Origin: Actinopolymorpha alba DSM 45243
GTDB taxonomy: Bacteria; Actinomycetota; Actinomycetes; Propionibacteriales; Actinopolymorphaceae
Reading direction: 5' to 3'
DNA: 64,000 nt
Assembly (NCBI RefSeq): GCF_000373925.1
Contig: NZ_KB892747.1
Span: forward strand, 38,824 to 102,823
Below the pieces are notes generated by a model. That model made no database searches. It saw nothing but the letters and a program-made list of their open reading frames with translations, and was not told the DNA's origin. Shown piece after piece: positions 20,833 to 30,101 of this stretch. Position numbers and translations under genes: made by a program. Numbering within the stretch: position 1 is the first letter of the stretch; each line of letters opens with the position of its first letter.

Positions 20833-21810
20833 TCACGGGATGAGCAGGGTCTTGCCGAGGGCGGTGCGCGCCTCGATGGCGGCGTGCGCGGCGGCCGCCT
20901 GGTCGAGCGGGTACGTCTGACCGATGGTCGGCACCAGCCGGCCGGAGACCGCGAGGTCGAGCGCCTCGGCAACGAGTGCGCGGATCCGTGCCTGGTCGCG
21001 AAGCTGTGGACCGCCATGGCTCGCGACAGTGAGGCCGCGGCCGAAGAGTTCGTTCACGGAGATGTCCACCGGTGTGCCGCTGGCGTACCCGAAGATCAGA
21101 AACCGGCCGGTGCCCTCCGCCAGCAGACCGAACGACGTACGCCCGATCGCACCGCCCACGGACTCGAACACCACGTCCACGCCGGCACCGCCGGTGGCGT
21201 CGCGAACCCGCGCGTCCCAGTCGGGCTCGGTGTAGTCGACCGCGTGGTCCGCGCCCAGTTTGCGGACCGCTTCGAGCTTCCGCGCGCCGTTCGCCGCACC
21301 GATCACGATGGCGCCGGCATCCTTGGCCAACTGCACCAGGAGGCTGCCAAGCCCGCCGGCGGCCGCCTCGACGAGAACCCGCTCGCCAGGCGCAAGGCGG
21401 GCTTGACGCACCAACGCCACCGCGGTGCGCCCGGAGGCCCGCAGCGCCACCGCCGACTCGATCGGCAGGCCGGCTGGTACGGCGTTCACCTCCGATACGG
21501 CGGCGACCGCGCGCTCGGCGTACCCACCGTGACCCCCGGCGCCGGAGACGATCAGCTGGCCCACAAGGGCCGGGTCGACGCCCGCACCGACTCCCGCGAC
21601 GCGGCCACCGATCTCGTTACCGAGAACGAACGGCGGCTGCGGGCCCCCTGCGAAGGGTCCGGCACCAGCGCGGATCATCGTGTCGACGAAGTTGATGCCG
21701 GCGACCTCGACGTCCACGAGTACCTGACCGGGGCCGGGTTTCGGCTCGGGGACCTCCGCGACCGTAAGGACCTCAGGTGGGCCGTAGGCCTCGACTCGCA
21801 CCGCACGCAT
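20833..21810 (-). CDS. NADPH:quinone oxidoreductase, zinc-independent MDR family
   Basis: A 325-residue medium-chain dehydrogenase/reductase. The N-terminal GroES-like domain runs from MRAVRVEAYGPPEVL through GPGQVLVDVEVAGINFVD, typical of the QOR subgroup that lacks catalytic zinc. The Rossmann domain begins near residue 140 with EAAAGGLGSLLVQLAK, a variant of the usual AxxGGVG loop. Ser/Asn residues replace zinc-ligand cysteines. Members reduce quinones or enones with NADPH. It lies 21 bases downstream of the efflux pump gene on the same strand, so both may answer to the TetR regulator. Confidence 0.9.
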   Translation of the reverse strand: MRAVRVEAYGPPEVLTVAEVPEPKPGPGQVLVDVEVAGINFVDTMIRAGAGPFAGGPQPPFVLGNEIGGRVAGVGAGVDPALVGQLIVSGAGGHGGYAERAVAAVSEVNAVPAGLPIESAVALRASGRTAVALVRQARLAPGERVLVEAAAGGLGSLLVQLAKDAGAIVIGAANGARKLEAVRKLGADHAVDYTEPDWDARVRDATGGAGVDVVFESVGGAIGRTSFGLLAEGTGRFLIFGYASGTPVDISVNELFGRGLTVASHGGPQLRDQARIRALVAEALDLAVSGRLVPTIGQTYPLDQAAAAHAAIEARTALGKTLLIP

Positions 21811-21831
21811 GGGCTGGAACCTCCTTGTTTT

Positions 21832-23337
21832 TCAGCGGTCTGAGTCGACCGCGGCAGCTGACTCGGCGGGGTTGGGCTTGGTGGGCTTGGTCAGGTTGGG
21901 CATGGTCAGGGCGATGAGGGCGACCACCACCAGGAGGGCAGCCCCGACGTCGAAGGCACGCGCGTAACCCGCCGCGAGCGCCCCGGCCGCGACGGCTCCG
22001 TCCAGGCGTCCGCCGGACAACGCCTCGATGTGGCTGGCGGAGATCGTCGCCAGCACGGCGAGCCCGAGCGCGCCGCCGACCTGCCGGCTGGTCGTGAGGA
22101 TTCCCGCGGCCAGCCCGGCTTCTGAGCGAGCGACGCCAGAGGTGGCGATCGCCACCACGGGCGGGAAGGCCAGCCCCATCCCGAGGGACATGAGGATGCC
22201 GGGCAGCACCACGCCCGTGACCAGGCCGCTGGTCGCACTGAGCTGGCCCTGCCAGGCGAATCCGGCGGCGCTGACCACCAGTCCGACGACGACCAGCCGC
22301 CGAGCGCCGAGCCGCCCCAGGAGGCGGGGCGCCAGGCGGGCACCGACGATGAGGGCGAGCGTGTGGGGCAGGAACGCGAGCCCGGCCTGCATCGCGCTGT
22401 AGTGCAGGACGTTCTGCATGGAGAGCGAGAGGAAGTACCACATCGCGAAGCCAGGAACCGTCATGAGGAACGCGACGAGGTTGGCGCTCGAGATCGCGCG
22501 GGTCCGGAAGAGTCGCAGTGGCACCAACGGCGTCTTCGCCACGAACGCCTCGACCGCGACGAACACCAGCAGGGCTACCACGCCGAGCGTGAGCGGTACG
22601 AGGGTCTCCGCCGTGGCCCAGCCGAAGGTCTCGGATCGCATGACGCCGTACGCCAGCCCGGTGAGCCCGACCGTCACGGTCACCGCTCCGGCCAGGTCCA
22701 GCCGCTGCTTGGTCCGTGGCCGCCCGGCCGGAAGGACCAGGAGGGCCGCGACCACCGCCGCCGCACCGATCGGCACGTTGATGAGCAGGACCCAACGCCA
22801 GGACAGGTAGTCGGTCAGAACACCGCCCAGCACCGAGCCCACCGCGCCCGCGGCCGCGCCGACCGCGCTCCACGTCGCCACCGCACGGGTACGCCGCTCC
22901 CCTTCACTGAAGGTGGTGGTGAGGAGCGTGAGAGTCGCCGGCGACAGGATCGCGCCGCCCACTCCCTGGGCGGCCCTGGCCACGATCAGGGCCTGCGGTG
23001 ACGTGGCGAGCCCGCCAGCCAGGCTGGCCACCGCGAACACCGCCAGCCCGGCGACGAACACCCGCCGGCTGCCGTAGAGATCCACCGCCCGTCCCCCGAG
23101 GAGCAGGAGACTTGCGAACGCGAGCGTGTAGGCGTTGACGACCCAGGCCAGCCCGGCCGGGTCGAAGCCGAGTTCGGAACGCATCGCCGGCAGCGCGACG
23201 TTCACGATCGAGACGTCGAGCACCACCATCGCCTGGCCGGCGCAGGCAAGGACGAGGACCAGCCAGGCGGCGGGTGGGCGGGGGGTGTGACCGGTGCCCG
23301 CGGACTGGTTGGTTGTCGTTGTCGTGTCGTTCGGCAC
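21832..23337 (-). CDS. MFS drug efflux transporter, DHA2 (EmrB/QacA) family
   Basis: About 501 residues and 14 predicted membrane segments, the DHA2 layout. The motif LDVSIVNVALPAMRSELGFD in the first segment is the DHA2 signature; the GRAVDLYGSRRVFVAG loop is motif A, and a GGVLTDYLSWRWVLLINVPI block is motif C-like. Family members export hydrophobic drugs and biocides using the proton gradient. The GTG at 23337 is preferred because upstream codons run through a regulatory palindrome. Divergent from a TetR gene with two operator-like palindromes between them, which predicts drug-inducible control. Confidence 0.92.
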   Translation of the reverse strand: MPNDTTTTTNQSAGTGHTPRPPAAWLVLVLACAGQAMVVLDVSIVNVALPAMRSELGFDPAGLAWVVNAYTLAFASLLLLGGRAVDLYGSRRVFVAGLAVFAVASLAGGLATSPQALIVARAAQGVGGAILSPATLTLLTTTFSEGERRTRAVATWSAVGAAAGAVGSVLGGVLTDYLSWRWVLLINVPIGAAAVVAALLVLPAGRPRTKQRLDLAGAVTVTVGLTGLAYGVMRSETFGWATAETLVPLTLGVVALLVFVAVEAFVAKTPLVPLRLFRTRAISSANLVAFLMTVPGFAMWYFLSLSMQNVLHYSAMQAGLAFLPHTLALIVGARLAPRLLGRLGARRLVVVGLVVSAAGFAWQGQLSATSGLVTGVVLPGILMSLGMGLAFPPVVAIATSGVARSEAGLAAGILTTSRQVGGALGLAVLATISASHIEALSGGRLDGAVAAGALAAGYARAFDVGAALLVVVALIALTMPNLTKPTKPNPAESAAAVDSDR

Positions 23338-23420
23338 GCCTTGCCCCACTTTCCGATCGCCGGACCACGGCGGGTCTCTGAGGGCCTTGCTCCAGTCGCC
23401 GTTTGGTCGCCCGCCAGTGC

Positions 23421-23440
23421 GGAACGGAGCGCTCCGTTCC
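23421..23440. promoter_or_regulatory. TetR operator candidate 1 (perfect 20-bp palindrome)
   Basis: GGAACGGAGCGCTCCGTTCC is perfectly self-complementary. It lies 84 bases upstream of the efflux gene start and matches the second site in 18 of 20 positions, as expected for a dimeric TetR repressor acting on the divergent promoters. Confidence 0.75.
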
Positions 23441-23462
23441 GGTTCATGGTGAGGACAGTACC

Positions 23463-23482
23463 GGAGCGGAGCGCTCCGGTCC
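23463..23482. promoter_or_regulatory. TetR operator candidate 2 (near-perfect 20-bp palindrome)
   Basis: GGAGCGGAGCGCTCCGGTCC differs from a perfect palindrome at one base pair. It ends 16 bases before the TetR start, a position suited to autorepression. Its centre is 42 bp from that of site 1, close to four helical turns, so two dimers would sit on the same DNA face. Confidence 0.75.
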
Positions 23483-23498
23483 ACGTAGGATCGGGAGC

Positions 23499-24176
23499 AT
23501 GAGTTCGGCCGCCCCTCCCCCTGCCTCCACCTCGACTCCCGCGCGCCGCGCTGACGCCGGCCGCAACGACCAGCGGGTCCTGGCAGCCGCGCGAGAGGTC
23601 CTCGAGGAACTCGGCGCTGACGCCCCGATGTCCGCCATCGCCGCGCGCGCCGGTGTCGGCATGGGGTCGCTCTACCGGCGCTTCCGCAGCAAGGAGGACC
23701 TCATCCGGCAGCTGGGGATCACCGCCATGGATGGGGTCGGCGAGGAAGTCCGGGCCGCCCTGGAGGAGGAGCCCGACGGCTGGGCGGCGTTCACGCGCTT
23801 CATGCTGGTGTGCACCAAGCCGGCGAGCTGTACCAGCGTGCAGTTCGCGGGGACCTACACGGTGACCGAGGAAATCCGCGCCGCCTGGGAACGCCGGAAG
23901 GACGCGATCCAGGAACTCGTCGACCGCGCCCACGCGGAAGGATCCCTGCGCCCAGACGTCACGGGGGCGGACGTATCCCTGCTGCTGGCCCAGTGGCGTG
24001 CCCGGCATCGCGTCCACGACGAACGCGCCGCCGCCCTTCACCAGAAGTACGTCAAGCTCGCCCTGCGGGGACTTCGGGCACCTGCCGACGAGGAATCTAC
24101 TTCCGAAGAACTCGGCGCCACCTGGGACGAACTCCGCGAACGCTGGCTTGCCGCGCTCCATCCTCGCAAGCAGTAA
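23499..24176 (+). CDS. TetR family transcriptional regulator of the adjacent efflux pump
   Basis: A 225-residue repressor. The N-terminal helix-turn-helix is QRVLAAAREVLEELGADAPM, then SAIAARAGVGMGSLYRRFRS with the typical K-E-D-L after it. The rest is an all-helical ligand-binding and dimerisation domain that includes the TetR_C-type block around WAAFTRFML. It is divergent from the DHA2 pump, with two palindromic sites in the 161-bp gap, the classic arrangement of local TetR regulators that release DNA on binding the pumped compound. The ATG at 23499 has GGGAG just upstream. Confidence 0.92.
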   Translation: MSSAAPPPASTSTPARRADAGRNDQRVLAAAREVLEELGADAPMSAIAARAGVGMGSLYRRFRSKEDLIRQLGITAMDGVGEEVRAALEEEPDGWAAFTRFMLVCTKPASCTSVQFAGTYTVTEEIRAAWERRKDAIQELVDRAHAEGSLRPDVTGADVSLLLAQWRARHRVHDERAAALHQKYVKLALRGLRAPADEESTSEELGATWDELRERWLAALHPRKQ

Positions 24177-24364
24177 CGCTCAGGAATCTCGAGTCCCTCC
24201 CAGGATGGCGCCGACCTGCTCAAACCCCCGGTCGCCGCACTGCCGGTATGGGGCCAACGACCGTCGCGATCGAGGCGCTCTCGCTCGGCTCAGGTCGGCT
24301 CGCGGTCCGCCTGCGTAAGCTCATGAGGGCCGTCGTACGTCGAACCTGTCGGGAGGGATGGACG

Positions 24365-25411
24365 GTGACCGGTCCAGTCAAGGGCGTCCACCGTCGTGCC
24401 GGTGTGACGATGAACGACGTGGCCCGCCATGCCGGGGTGTCGAACATGACGGTGTCGAACGTCATCAACGGGCGGTCCCAGCGGGTCAGCGAGCCGACCA
24501 AGCAGCGGGTCCTGGCGACCATCGCCGAGCTCGGCTACCAGGTCAACATGACCGCCAGGCACCTCCGCATGGGACGGACGGGCATGGTGGGCCTTGCGGT
24601 GCCGGAGTTCGCGGCGGGCTACTTTCCCGAGCTCGCCACCCGCCTGGCCGATCGGTTCGCCGAGCACGACATGCGGCTCGTGATCGAACGCACCGGCGGG
24701 AGTCGTCGCGCCGAGCTGGACGCACTCACCGCCTCGCGCCTGAGCACGTACGACGGATTCGTGCTGAGCGTGGTCGCCGGAGATGCGGCTGATCTCGAGC
24801 AGCTCAGCATCGACACTCCGGTGGTGTTGATCGGTGAGCGGGCCGTGCCCGCGCGATTCGACCACGTGCTCATGGACAACGTCGGCGGCGCCCGGCGGGC
24901 CACCGAACTCCTGTTCAGGTCCGGCGCCCGCCGGCTCGCGCTCCTCGGTGGTGCCGAGGGCGACCAGCAGTCAATGCCCGAACTGCGGACCCGTGGTTAT
25001 CGCGAGGCACACGCGGCCGCTGGCCTTCCGATCGACGACAACCTCATCCGGCCGTCGTCGTTCCGGGTCGTCGACGGGTACACCACCACATTGAAGTTGA
25101 TCGGCAGCGGTCTCACTTTCGACGCCGTGTTCGCGCTGACCGATTCGGCGGCGATTGGCGCCCTGCGGGCACTCACCGAATCGGGCCTGCGCGTTCCCGA
25201 GGACATCCAGGTGATCGGGTTCGACAACGTCGACGGAAGCCGTTTCAGCGTCCCCACGTTGACCACGGTCGAACCCGCCAACGACGAGATGGCCGACGCG
25301 ATCTGCTCCCTTCTGATGGAGCGGATCGATCAGGGCGGCGCCTCCGCGCCCGCCCGGGTGGTGATGCCCACGGCAACGATCATCGAACGCGAGTCAACCC
25401 GTATTGGATGA
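24365..25411 (+). CDS. LacI family transcriptional regulator, probably of arabinoside use
   Basis: About 348 residues. The DNA-binding headpiece is VTMNDVARHAGVSNMTVSNV followed by INGRSQRVSEPTKQRVLATI, with the hinge helix at AELGYQVNMTARHLR. The periplasmic-binding-protein-like effector domain follows, with the LacI core pattern (LIGERAVPARFDHVLMDN; GFDNVDGSRFSVPTLTTVEP). The GTG at 24365 follows GGGAGGGATGGAC and places the headpiece at residue 14. Its 3' end faces the GH51 arabinofuranosidase gene 14 bases away, so it is the likely local regulator, responding to arabinose or an arabino-oligosaccharide (inference). Confidence 0.9.
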   Translation: MTGPVKGVHRRAGVTMNDVARHAGVSNMTVSNVINGRSQRVSEPTKQRVLATIAELGYQVNMTARHLRMGRTGMVGLAVPEFAAGYFPELATRLADRFAEHDMRLVIERTGGSRRAELDALTASRLSTYDGFVLSVVAGDAADLEQLSIDTPVVLIGERAVPARFDHVLMDNVGGARRATELLFRSGARRLALLGGAEGDQQSMPELRTRGYREAHAAAGLPIDDNLIRPSSFRVVDGYTTTLKLIGSGLTFDAVFALTDSAAIGALRALTESGLRVPEDIQVIGFDNVDGSRFSVPTLTTVEPANDEMADAICSLLMERIDQGGASAPARVVMPTATIIERESTRIG

Positions 25412-25425
25412 TTCGTTTCGCTCCC

Positions 25426-26955
25426 TCATGCCAGGTCGAGTTGGATCGTGCAGAACGAATGACGCGGCAAGGTGACGGTCAGCAATCCTCCCTCGAGGGT
25501 GGCATCCAGGCTGGTGGGAGCGACCGCGTTGGGCGTCTCGGTCGTGTTGTGACTCTGCGGCTTCTCCGCGGTGAGCACCCGGGCGCGGTGTCCGGTGACG
25601 GCCCGACCGCGTAGGTCGATCGTGACGGTGGTGTCGGCGTCGAGCGCGAGGTTGCTGACCGAGATCAGCGCCGCCGCGTCCTTGGTGCTGGCCGAGATGG
25701 AGACCAGGTCGAGCGGGTCACCGCCCCCGTCGTAGGCGTCGGGCTTCTCGATCAGGTGAACCGGCAGCTGCAGAGCGTCGTGGTGCCCCTTGTTCATCTC
25801 GAAGACGTGATAGGTCGGGGTCAGCACCAGGCCGCCGGTCTCGTCGGTCAGGATCATCGACTGGAGCACGTTGACGGTCTGGGCGATGTTGGCCATCCGC
25901 AGTCGGGCCGCGTGCTTGTGGAAGATGTCGAAGTGGACACCGGCCACCAGGGCATCGCGCAGGGTGTTCTGCTGGAACAGAAAACGAGGATTCGTACCCG
26001 GCTCAGCTTGCCACCAGGTGCCCCACTCGTCGCAGACCAGACCAACCTTGCGGCGCGGATCGTACGCGTCCATGACGGCACTGTGACCGGCGATCACCCG
26101 GTCGATGTCAGCGGCCTTGACCATCGTGTTGTAGTACTGCTCGTCACTGAACTCGGTGGCGGGGTTCTTGTGGATCCCGTCGCCGTCGTGCGAGTAGTAG
26201 TGAAACGAGATGGCCTGGAAGATATTGCGGGGCTCGCGTCCGCAGCCGAGGCAGCTGACCGCCTTCATCAGGGCCTCGGTCCAGGCCAGGTTGTCGTCGG
26301 ACGCGCCGGCGGCAATGCGGTAGAGCTTGTTGTCGCCGTGGTCGCGACAGAAGGTGGCGTAGCGGCGGGCCTCGTCGGCGTACGCCTCGGGACGCATGTT
26401 GCCGCCGCAGCCCCAGGCTTCGTTGCCAAGGCCCCAGAACGGCACCTTCCACGGCTCGTCGCGCCCGTTGGCCTTGCGGAGCGCGACCATCGGGCTGTCA
26501 CCGTCGCGGGTGAGGTACTCAACCCACTCGCTCATCTCCTGCACCGTGCCTGACCCGATGTTGCCGTTGACGTACGGGTCGGCGCCGAGGAGTTCGCACA
26601 GTGCCATGAACTCGTGGGTACCGAAGTGGTTGTTCTCCTCGACGTTGCCCCAGTGGGTGTTGACCATGCGCGGGCGTTGGTCCTTGGGGCCGATGCCGTC
26701 GCGCCAGTGGTATTCATCGGCGAAGCAGCCGCCGGGCCAGCGCAGGTTGGGGATGTTCATGGCGCGCAGGGCCTCGACGACGTCGAGACGGATGCCACCC
26801 TCGTTGGGAAGCGGCGAGTCTTCACCGACGTAGAAGCCGCCGTAGATGCAGCGGCCGAGATGTTCGGCGAAGTGGCCGTACAGATGCCTGCTGATCGTGG
26901 CGCCGGTGACATCGAGGTCGACAACCGCGCGTGCGTTGGACGTACTCACGCTCAC
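25426..26955 (-). CDS. abfA: GH51 alpha-L-arabinofuranosidase
   Basis: A 509-residue cytoplasmic glycoside hydrolase with no signal peptide. The (beta/alpha)8 catalytic domain contains the acid/base Glu179 in WGLGNEAWG and the nucleophile Glu310 in VGLVCDEWGTWW, the standard GH51 pair, plus conserved NLRWPGGCFADEYHWRDGIG near 70-90. A beta-sandwich closes the C-terminus. It removes terminal alpha-L-arabinofuranosyl groups from arabinan or arabinoxylan oligosaccharides after uptake. No sugar transporter is next to it; control is probably by the convergent LacI gene. A weak operator-like sequence (26987-27000) lies upstream. Confidence 0.95.
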   Translation of the reverse strand: MSVSTSNARAVVDLDVTGATISRHLYGHFAEHLGRCIYGGFYVGEDSPLPNEGGIRLDVVEALRAMNIPNLRWPGGCFADEYHWRDGIGPKDQRPRMVNTHWGNVEENNHFGTHEFMALCELLGADPYVNGNIGSGTVQEMSEWVEYLTRDGDSPMVALRKANGRDEPWKVPFWGLGNEAWGCGGNMRPEAYADEARRYATFCRDHGDNKLYRIAAGASDDNLAWTEALMKAVSCLGCGREPRNIFQAISFHYYSHDGDGIHKNPATEFSDEQYYNTMVKAADIDRVIAGHSAVMDAYDPRRKVGLVCDEWGTWWQAEPGTNPRFLFQQNTLRDALVAGVHFDIFHKHAARLRMANIAQTVNVLQSMILTDETGGLVLTPTYHVFEMNKGHHDALQLPVHLIEKPDAYDGGGDPLDLVSISASTKDAAALISVSNLALDADTTVTIDLRGRAVTGHRARVLTAEKPQSHNTTETPNAVAPTSLDATLEGGLLTVTLPRHSFCTIQLDLA

Positions 26956-27287
26956 CCTTCCGTGGTCGGCAGCGGGGAGAGAACAGGTTTGACGTTATAC
27001 CTTGTGGCCTGTCAGAACCTAGCTGACGCGGTTGCGATCCGAAAGCCCTTGGGCGCCTTCCCGTGATCATGATCGTGATCATGAAGGCTTTCGGGACGCA
27101 TAGCCCTTTCTGGCTTCATGATCACGGCTCTCCGCGAGTCTGGCGACGAACCAGGATTCCTGACCTCACGCCGGCCATCGAATCTGCGGTCCGCCAACCC
27201 GGCGACGCGCGGAACCCGTTACAGACAAGGGATTCTGAGCCTCGGCAACGAGGGAAGAAGCCGGCACAGCGTTCTAAGGTCGCGAGG
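26956..27287. other. Intergenic region upstream of abfA with palindrome
   Basis: A 332-base gap with no gene. At 26987-27000 GTTTGACGTTATAC has a central CG and four of six paired flanking positions, as LacI-family operators do; support is weak. A CATGATCA-rich palindrome follows at 27061-27126 (listed separately). The rest, 27127-27287, shows no recognisable structure. Confidence 0.4.
27061..27126. repeat. CATGATCA-type palindromic repeat
   Basis: CGTGATCATGAAG at 27074-27086 is exactly inverted at 27114-27126, with a 27-base loop. The left arm is preceded by an overlapping second copy, CCGTGATCATGA, at 27061-27072. It lies between the upstream end of abfA and the 3' end of the GxGYxYP gene, so it may terminate the latter. 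Confidence 0.6.
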
Positions 27288-29231
27288 TTACGTACGCCTC
27301 GCGCTGGCCGCACTGAGGTGCAGACGAAGGAGTGCGTAGAACGTATGGGCGTCGACGACCTCCACAGCGGCTCCGGGCACCTGGGCCTCCACGGTGTTCA
27401 CCACATCCCGATGCCAGCTAGGACCCTGCAGGATCGTGCGGACGCTGAGGAACTCAGGCGCGTCCGGCGGCCGCGACAGGTCACCGTCAAGCGCTCCTTG
27501 CAGGGCCCGGGCAGCGGTCGAGACGTCGGCACGTGGCAGGTCGGGTCCCATCCGAATGTAGGGCGTCTGACCGACCAGCCCCGCGGGCTCGACCTTCTGC
27601 GCGGCGAACCCGTCCGGCGAGAACTCGGCGTACGCCCGCAAGGTCTCGGCGTTCATGCCTGGCGCGAACCCGTCGATGACGAACCCTGTCACCGTCAGGT
27701 CCCAACGGGCGTAATGGCGGCGACAGTGCTCCCGCCAGGCGGTGATTCCCGACGGCAGGCCGGAGAATTCTCGGGGTTCGGCCAACATGCCGGGGTTGAT
27801 GTATCCCGCGCCCGAATCACCCGCCACAAAGGTGTCCTGCGGCGTCGCCGTACGCCTGGCCCGGTCCAGTGCCACCGGCAGGCGCGCGGCGAGGTTGGGA
27901 TTGAACGCCCAGTTGAGCGGGATGCTCCCGCGTCCCGGGTCGTCCCAGAGGTAGGGCATCACCTGGTAGAGCCAGGCGGCCGAGTCGTAGTCGCCAACGT
28001 AGAACGTGACGTACCTGCGGGGTACGACGGCACCGGCCGGGTCGAGGAGTCCGCGCGCCGCCAGGTCGTCCAGATCGGGTCGAGGCGGCTGTGGGTAACG
28101 CCGCTGCAGGGGCGCGTGGGTGAAGACGGAGGAGTTCGCCATCGCGTCGAGGTTCTCCGCGTCGGCGTCCAGATAGGCGTTGTAGGCCGAGGCGACCTGG
28201 ACGAACCTCCACTCGGTCGGCACCGGGTCATGACGTCCACCCGCCGGACCGACGTTGGTGTACTTGTAACCCCACGGCACGAAGCCGTGGACCGGCAGGA
28301 GTCCGCCGTCCGCGCGCTCGTAGCCGACGCGAAGGATCTCCTCCAGGGTGCGCTGGTCGGTGCCGACGGGTTGGTCCCGGTCGTCCACCGGCGTCTCGTC
28401 GTCCCAGGGCAGCAGGTCGAAGAAGAAGCCGCGCCGGCTGACGAGATAGTCGTGGTTGGTCAGCAACGCCTGTTGGAGCTTGCCCTGCGGGTTGTGCAGC
28501 CAGTAGGCGTCGAGGTAGTAGCCGAACTCCGGCACGCAACGCCCCCGCCGCAGGTAGTGCTCGAGCGCCCAGAGGTAGGCGTCACACTTCGCACTCCCGC
28601 TTGAGGCCCGGGAGGTCCCGGGTACCTTGCCGCGGCCGGTGAAAAGCGGGCGCCCGTCGCTGTGGACCAGGCGTACGACGGGAGGCAGGCGCAGCGGGCC
28701 GGTAACACCGATGTAGGTGCGGTAGAGCGAATCCTCCGCGGTGTCGTAGCGCACGGCGACCAGATCGCGCGCGCCGGCCACGGTCGACGCGACGTTGGAC
28801 GTCGCCGGGACGTTCGGATCCCACACGACGGCGCCACCAAGCAGGGGCCGGAACGTCGAGACCAACTCGTCCAGCGAGCCGATCGCCCGCAGCGGCCGAT
28901 CCGCGAGGAATCCTTCCTTTGACCGCATCTCTTCCAGCCAGTACTGGTCGACATCGATCCGGCCGAACTCGCTGTGCGTCACGAAATGTGCGTAGAGGCG
29001 AGGCAAGGTGCGGTTGACGATGCCCTGAAGGGTCGCCACGAAATGCAACTCGTCGTACGCTCGCGCCGCCTGTGCCGGGTCGGAGAGGTCACGGTCGTAA
29101 AGATGTGCGAGGTCGTAGAGGAACAGCGGCTCCTCGGCGGACTCCGCAGCCTCCGCCGGCCCAGCGGCGAGAGCCGCGACGCCTACCCCGGCGAGTCCGC
29201 CCAGGAACCCTCGGCGATCGATCTCGGTCAT
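27288..29231 (-). CDS. Tat-exported GxGYxYP family protein (putative glycoside hydrolase)
   Basis: About 647 residues. The start DRRGFLGGLAGVGVAALAAG is a twin-arginine signal with a following AxA-type cleavage site (GPAEAAE), so the protein is exported folded. The family motif appears as GDSGAGYINPG at roughly residues 480-490, with Ile-Asn in place of the usual variable-Tyr step. The N-terminal region (LQGIVNRTLPRLYAHFVTHS) fits the GxGYxYP N-terminal domains. The family is grouped with carbohydrate-active proteins, but no activity is proven. The ATG at 29231 follows GGGGGAGGGGTC. Location beside an arabinofuranosidase is compatible with polysaccharide processing. Confidence 0.8.
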   Translation of the reverse strand: MTEIDRRGFLGGLAGVGVAALAAGPAEAAESAEEPLFLYDLAHLYDRDLSDPAQAARAYDELHFVATLQGIVNRTLPRLYAHFVTHSEFGRIDVDQYWLEEMRSKEGFLADRPLRAIGSLDELVSTFRPLLGGAVVWDPNVPATSNVASTVAGARDLVAVRYDTAEDSLYRTYIGVTGPLRLPPVVRLVHSDGRPLFTGRGKVPGTSRASSGSAKCDAYLWALEHYLRRGRCVPEFGYYLDAYWLHNPQGKLQQALLTNHDYLVSRRGFFFDLLPWDDETPVDDRDQPVGTDQRTLEEILRVGYERADGGLLPVHGFVPWGYKYTNVGPAGGRHDPVPTEWRFVQVASAYNAYLDADAENLDAMANSSVFTHAPLQRRYPQPPRPDLDDLAARGLLDPAGAVVPRRYVTFYVGDYDSAAWLYQVMPYLWDDPGRGSIPLNWAFNPNLAARLPVALDRARRTATPQDTFVAGDSGAGYINPGMLAEPREFSGLPSGITAWREHCRRHYARWDLTVTGFVIDGFAPGMNAETLRAYAEFSPDGFAAQKVEPAGLVGQTPYIRMGPDLPRADVSTAARALQGALDGDLSRPPDAPEFLSVRTILQGPSWHRDVVNTVEAQVPGAAVEVVDAHTFYALLRLHLSAASARRT

Positions 29232-29381
29232 GACCCCTCCCCCAGCTTGCGGTCGCCCGCTGCTCGACATCGCAGCGTTTCCACGGGGCAGGGTCAACGC
29301 GGGCGGCCGCCTCCGGCTAGCCCCGTAAGTCGCACAGGCCAGCCCGTCAGCGCCGCCGGGCGGCGGAGCGCGGGCGTTCTC

Positions 29382-30101
29382 CTACGAGGCTACGGACCTC
29401 CATTGATCAACGAGTGGAAGCAGCTCAGCCAAGCGGTTGATCACCGCGTCGGGCTCGCCGACGGTATGTCCGATCTGGTCGGCTGGGATGTCGCTGTGCG
29501 GGATGTGCACCGCGCGCATCCCGACCGACTTCGCGCCGTAGACGTCGTCGAAGAGCCGGTCGCCGACGAAGACGCAGCGACTGGGATCGGCCATCCGAAC
29601 GGCGGTCATCGCGGCCGCGAACGCCTCGGGGTGCGGCTTGGTCCAGGCGATCTCGCTGGTGTAGACGGCGCCGTCGATGAGGTGCAGCACCTTGTCGCGC
29701 GCGAAGACCATCTCGTGGTAGTCGCGCGGCCACACCGTGTTGGAGAGAACGCCGACCGCGACGCCGCGCTCGCGCAGCGCCTCAAGGAGCGGGATCACGT
29801 CGGGCTCGGTGTAGGTGTGCGGCTCCCAGAACGCCTGGAACGCCGCGAGCCCGCGCTCGTGCGGCAGCCCGGTCGGGTCGAGGCCGGCCGCCCGCACCAC
29901 GGTCTCGAACGCCGTGCTCGTGTGCTCGTCCCGCGCCAGCCGCCAGGCAGCGTTCTCAGCGGCCAACAGGGCGGCCGCGACCTCCTCGCCGTGGCCCGGG
30001 TCGTAGGCGCGCGCATAGGCCCGCCACTGCTCCGTGAGGTCCACCGTGTGCCACGGGGTCAGCGTGCCGCCCCAGTCGAAGATCACCGCATCCACTGTCA
30101 T
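29382..30101 (-). CDS. HAD superfamily hydrolase
   Basis: About 239 residues. Motif I is FDWGGTLTPW near the start; here the second Asp of the usual DxD is Gly (DWGGT), as in some HAD members. Motif II is VLSNTVW, motif III Lys is in AWTKPHPEAF, and motif IV is FVGDRLFDDVYGAKSVGMRA. A helical cap (about residues 20-95) places it in subfamily I. Activity is probably phosphatase-like, substrate unknown. Loss of the DxD general acid may alter or weaken phosphatase activity. The ATG at 30101 is chosen over 30110 for its better spaced GGCAGG. Confidence 0.85.
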   Translation of the reverse strand: MTVDAVIFDWGGTLTPWHTVDLTEQWRAYARAYDPGHGEEVAAALLAAENAAWRLARDEHTSTAFETVVRAAGLDPTGLPHERGLAAFQAFWEPHTYTEPDVIPLLEALRERGVAVGVLSNTVWPRDYHEMVFARDKVLHLIDGAVYTSEIAWTKPHPEAFAAAMTAVRMADPSRCVFVGDRLFDDVYGAKSVGMRAVHIPHSDIPADQIGHTVGEPDAVINRLAELLPLVDQWRSVAS

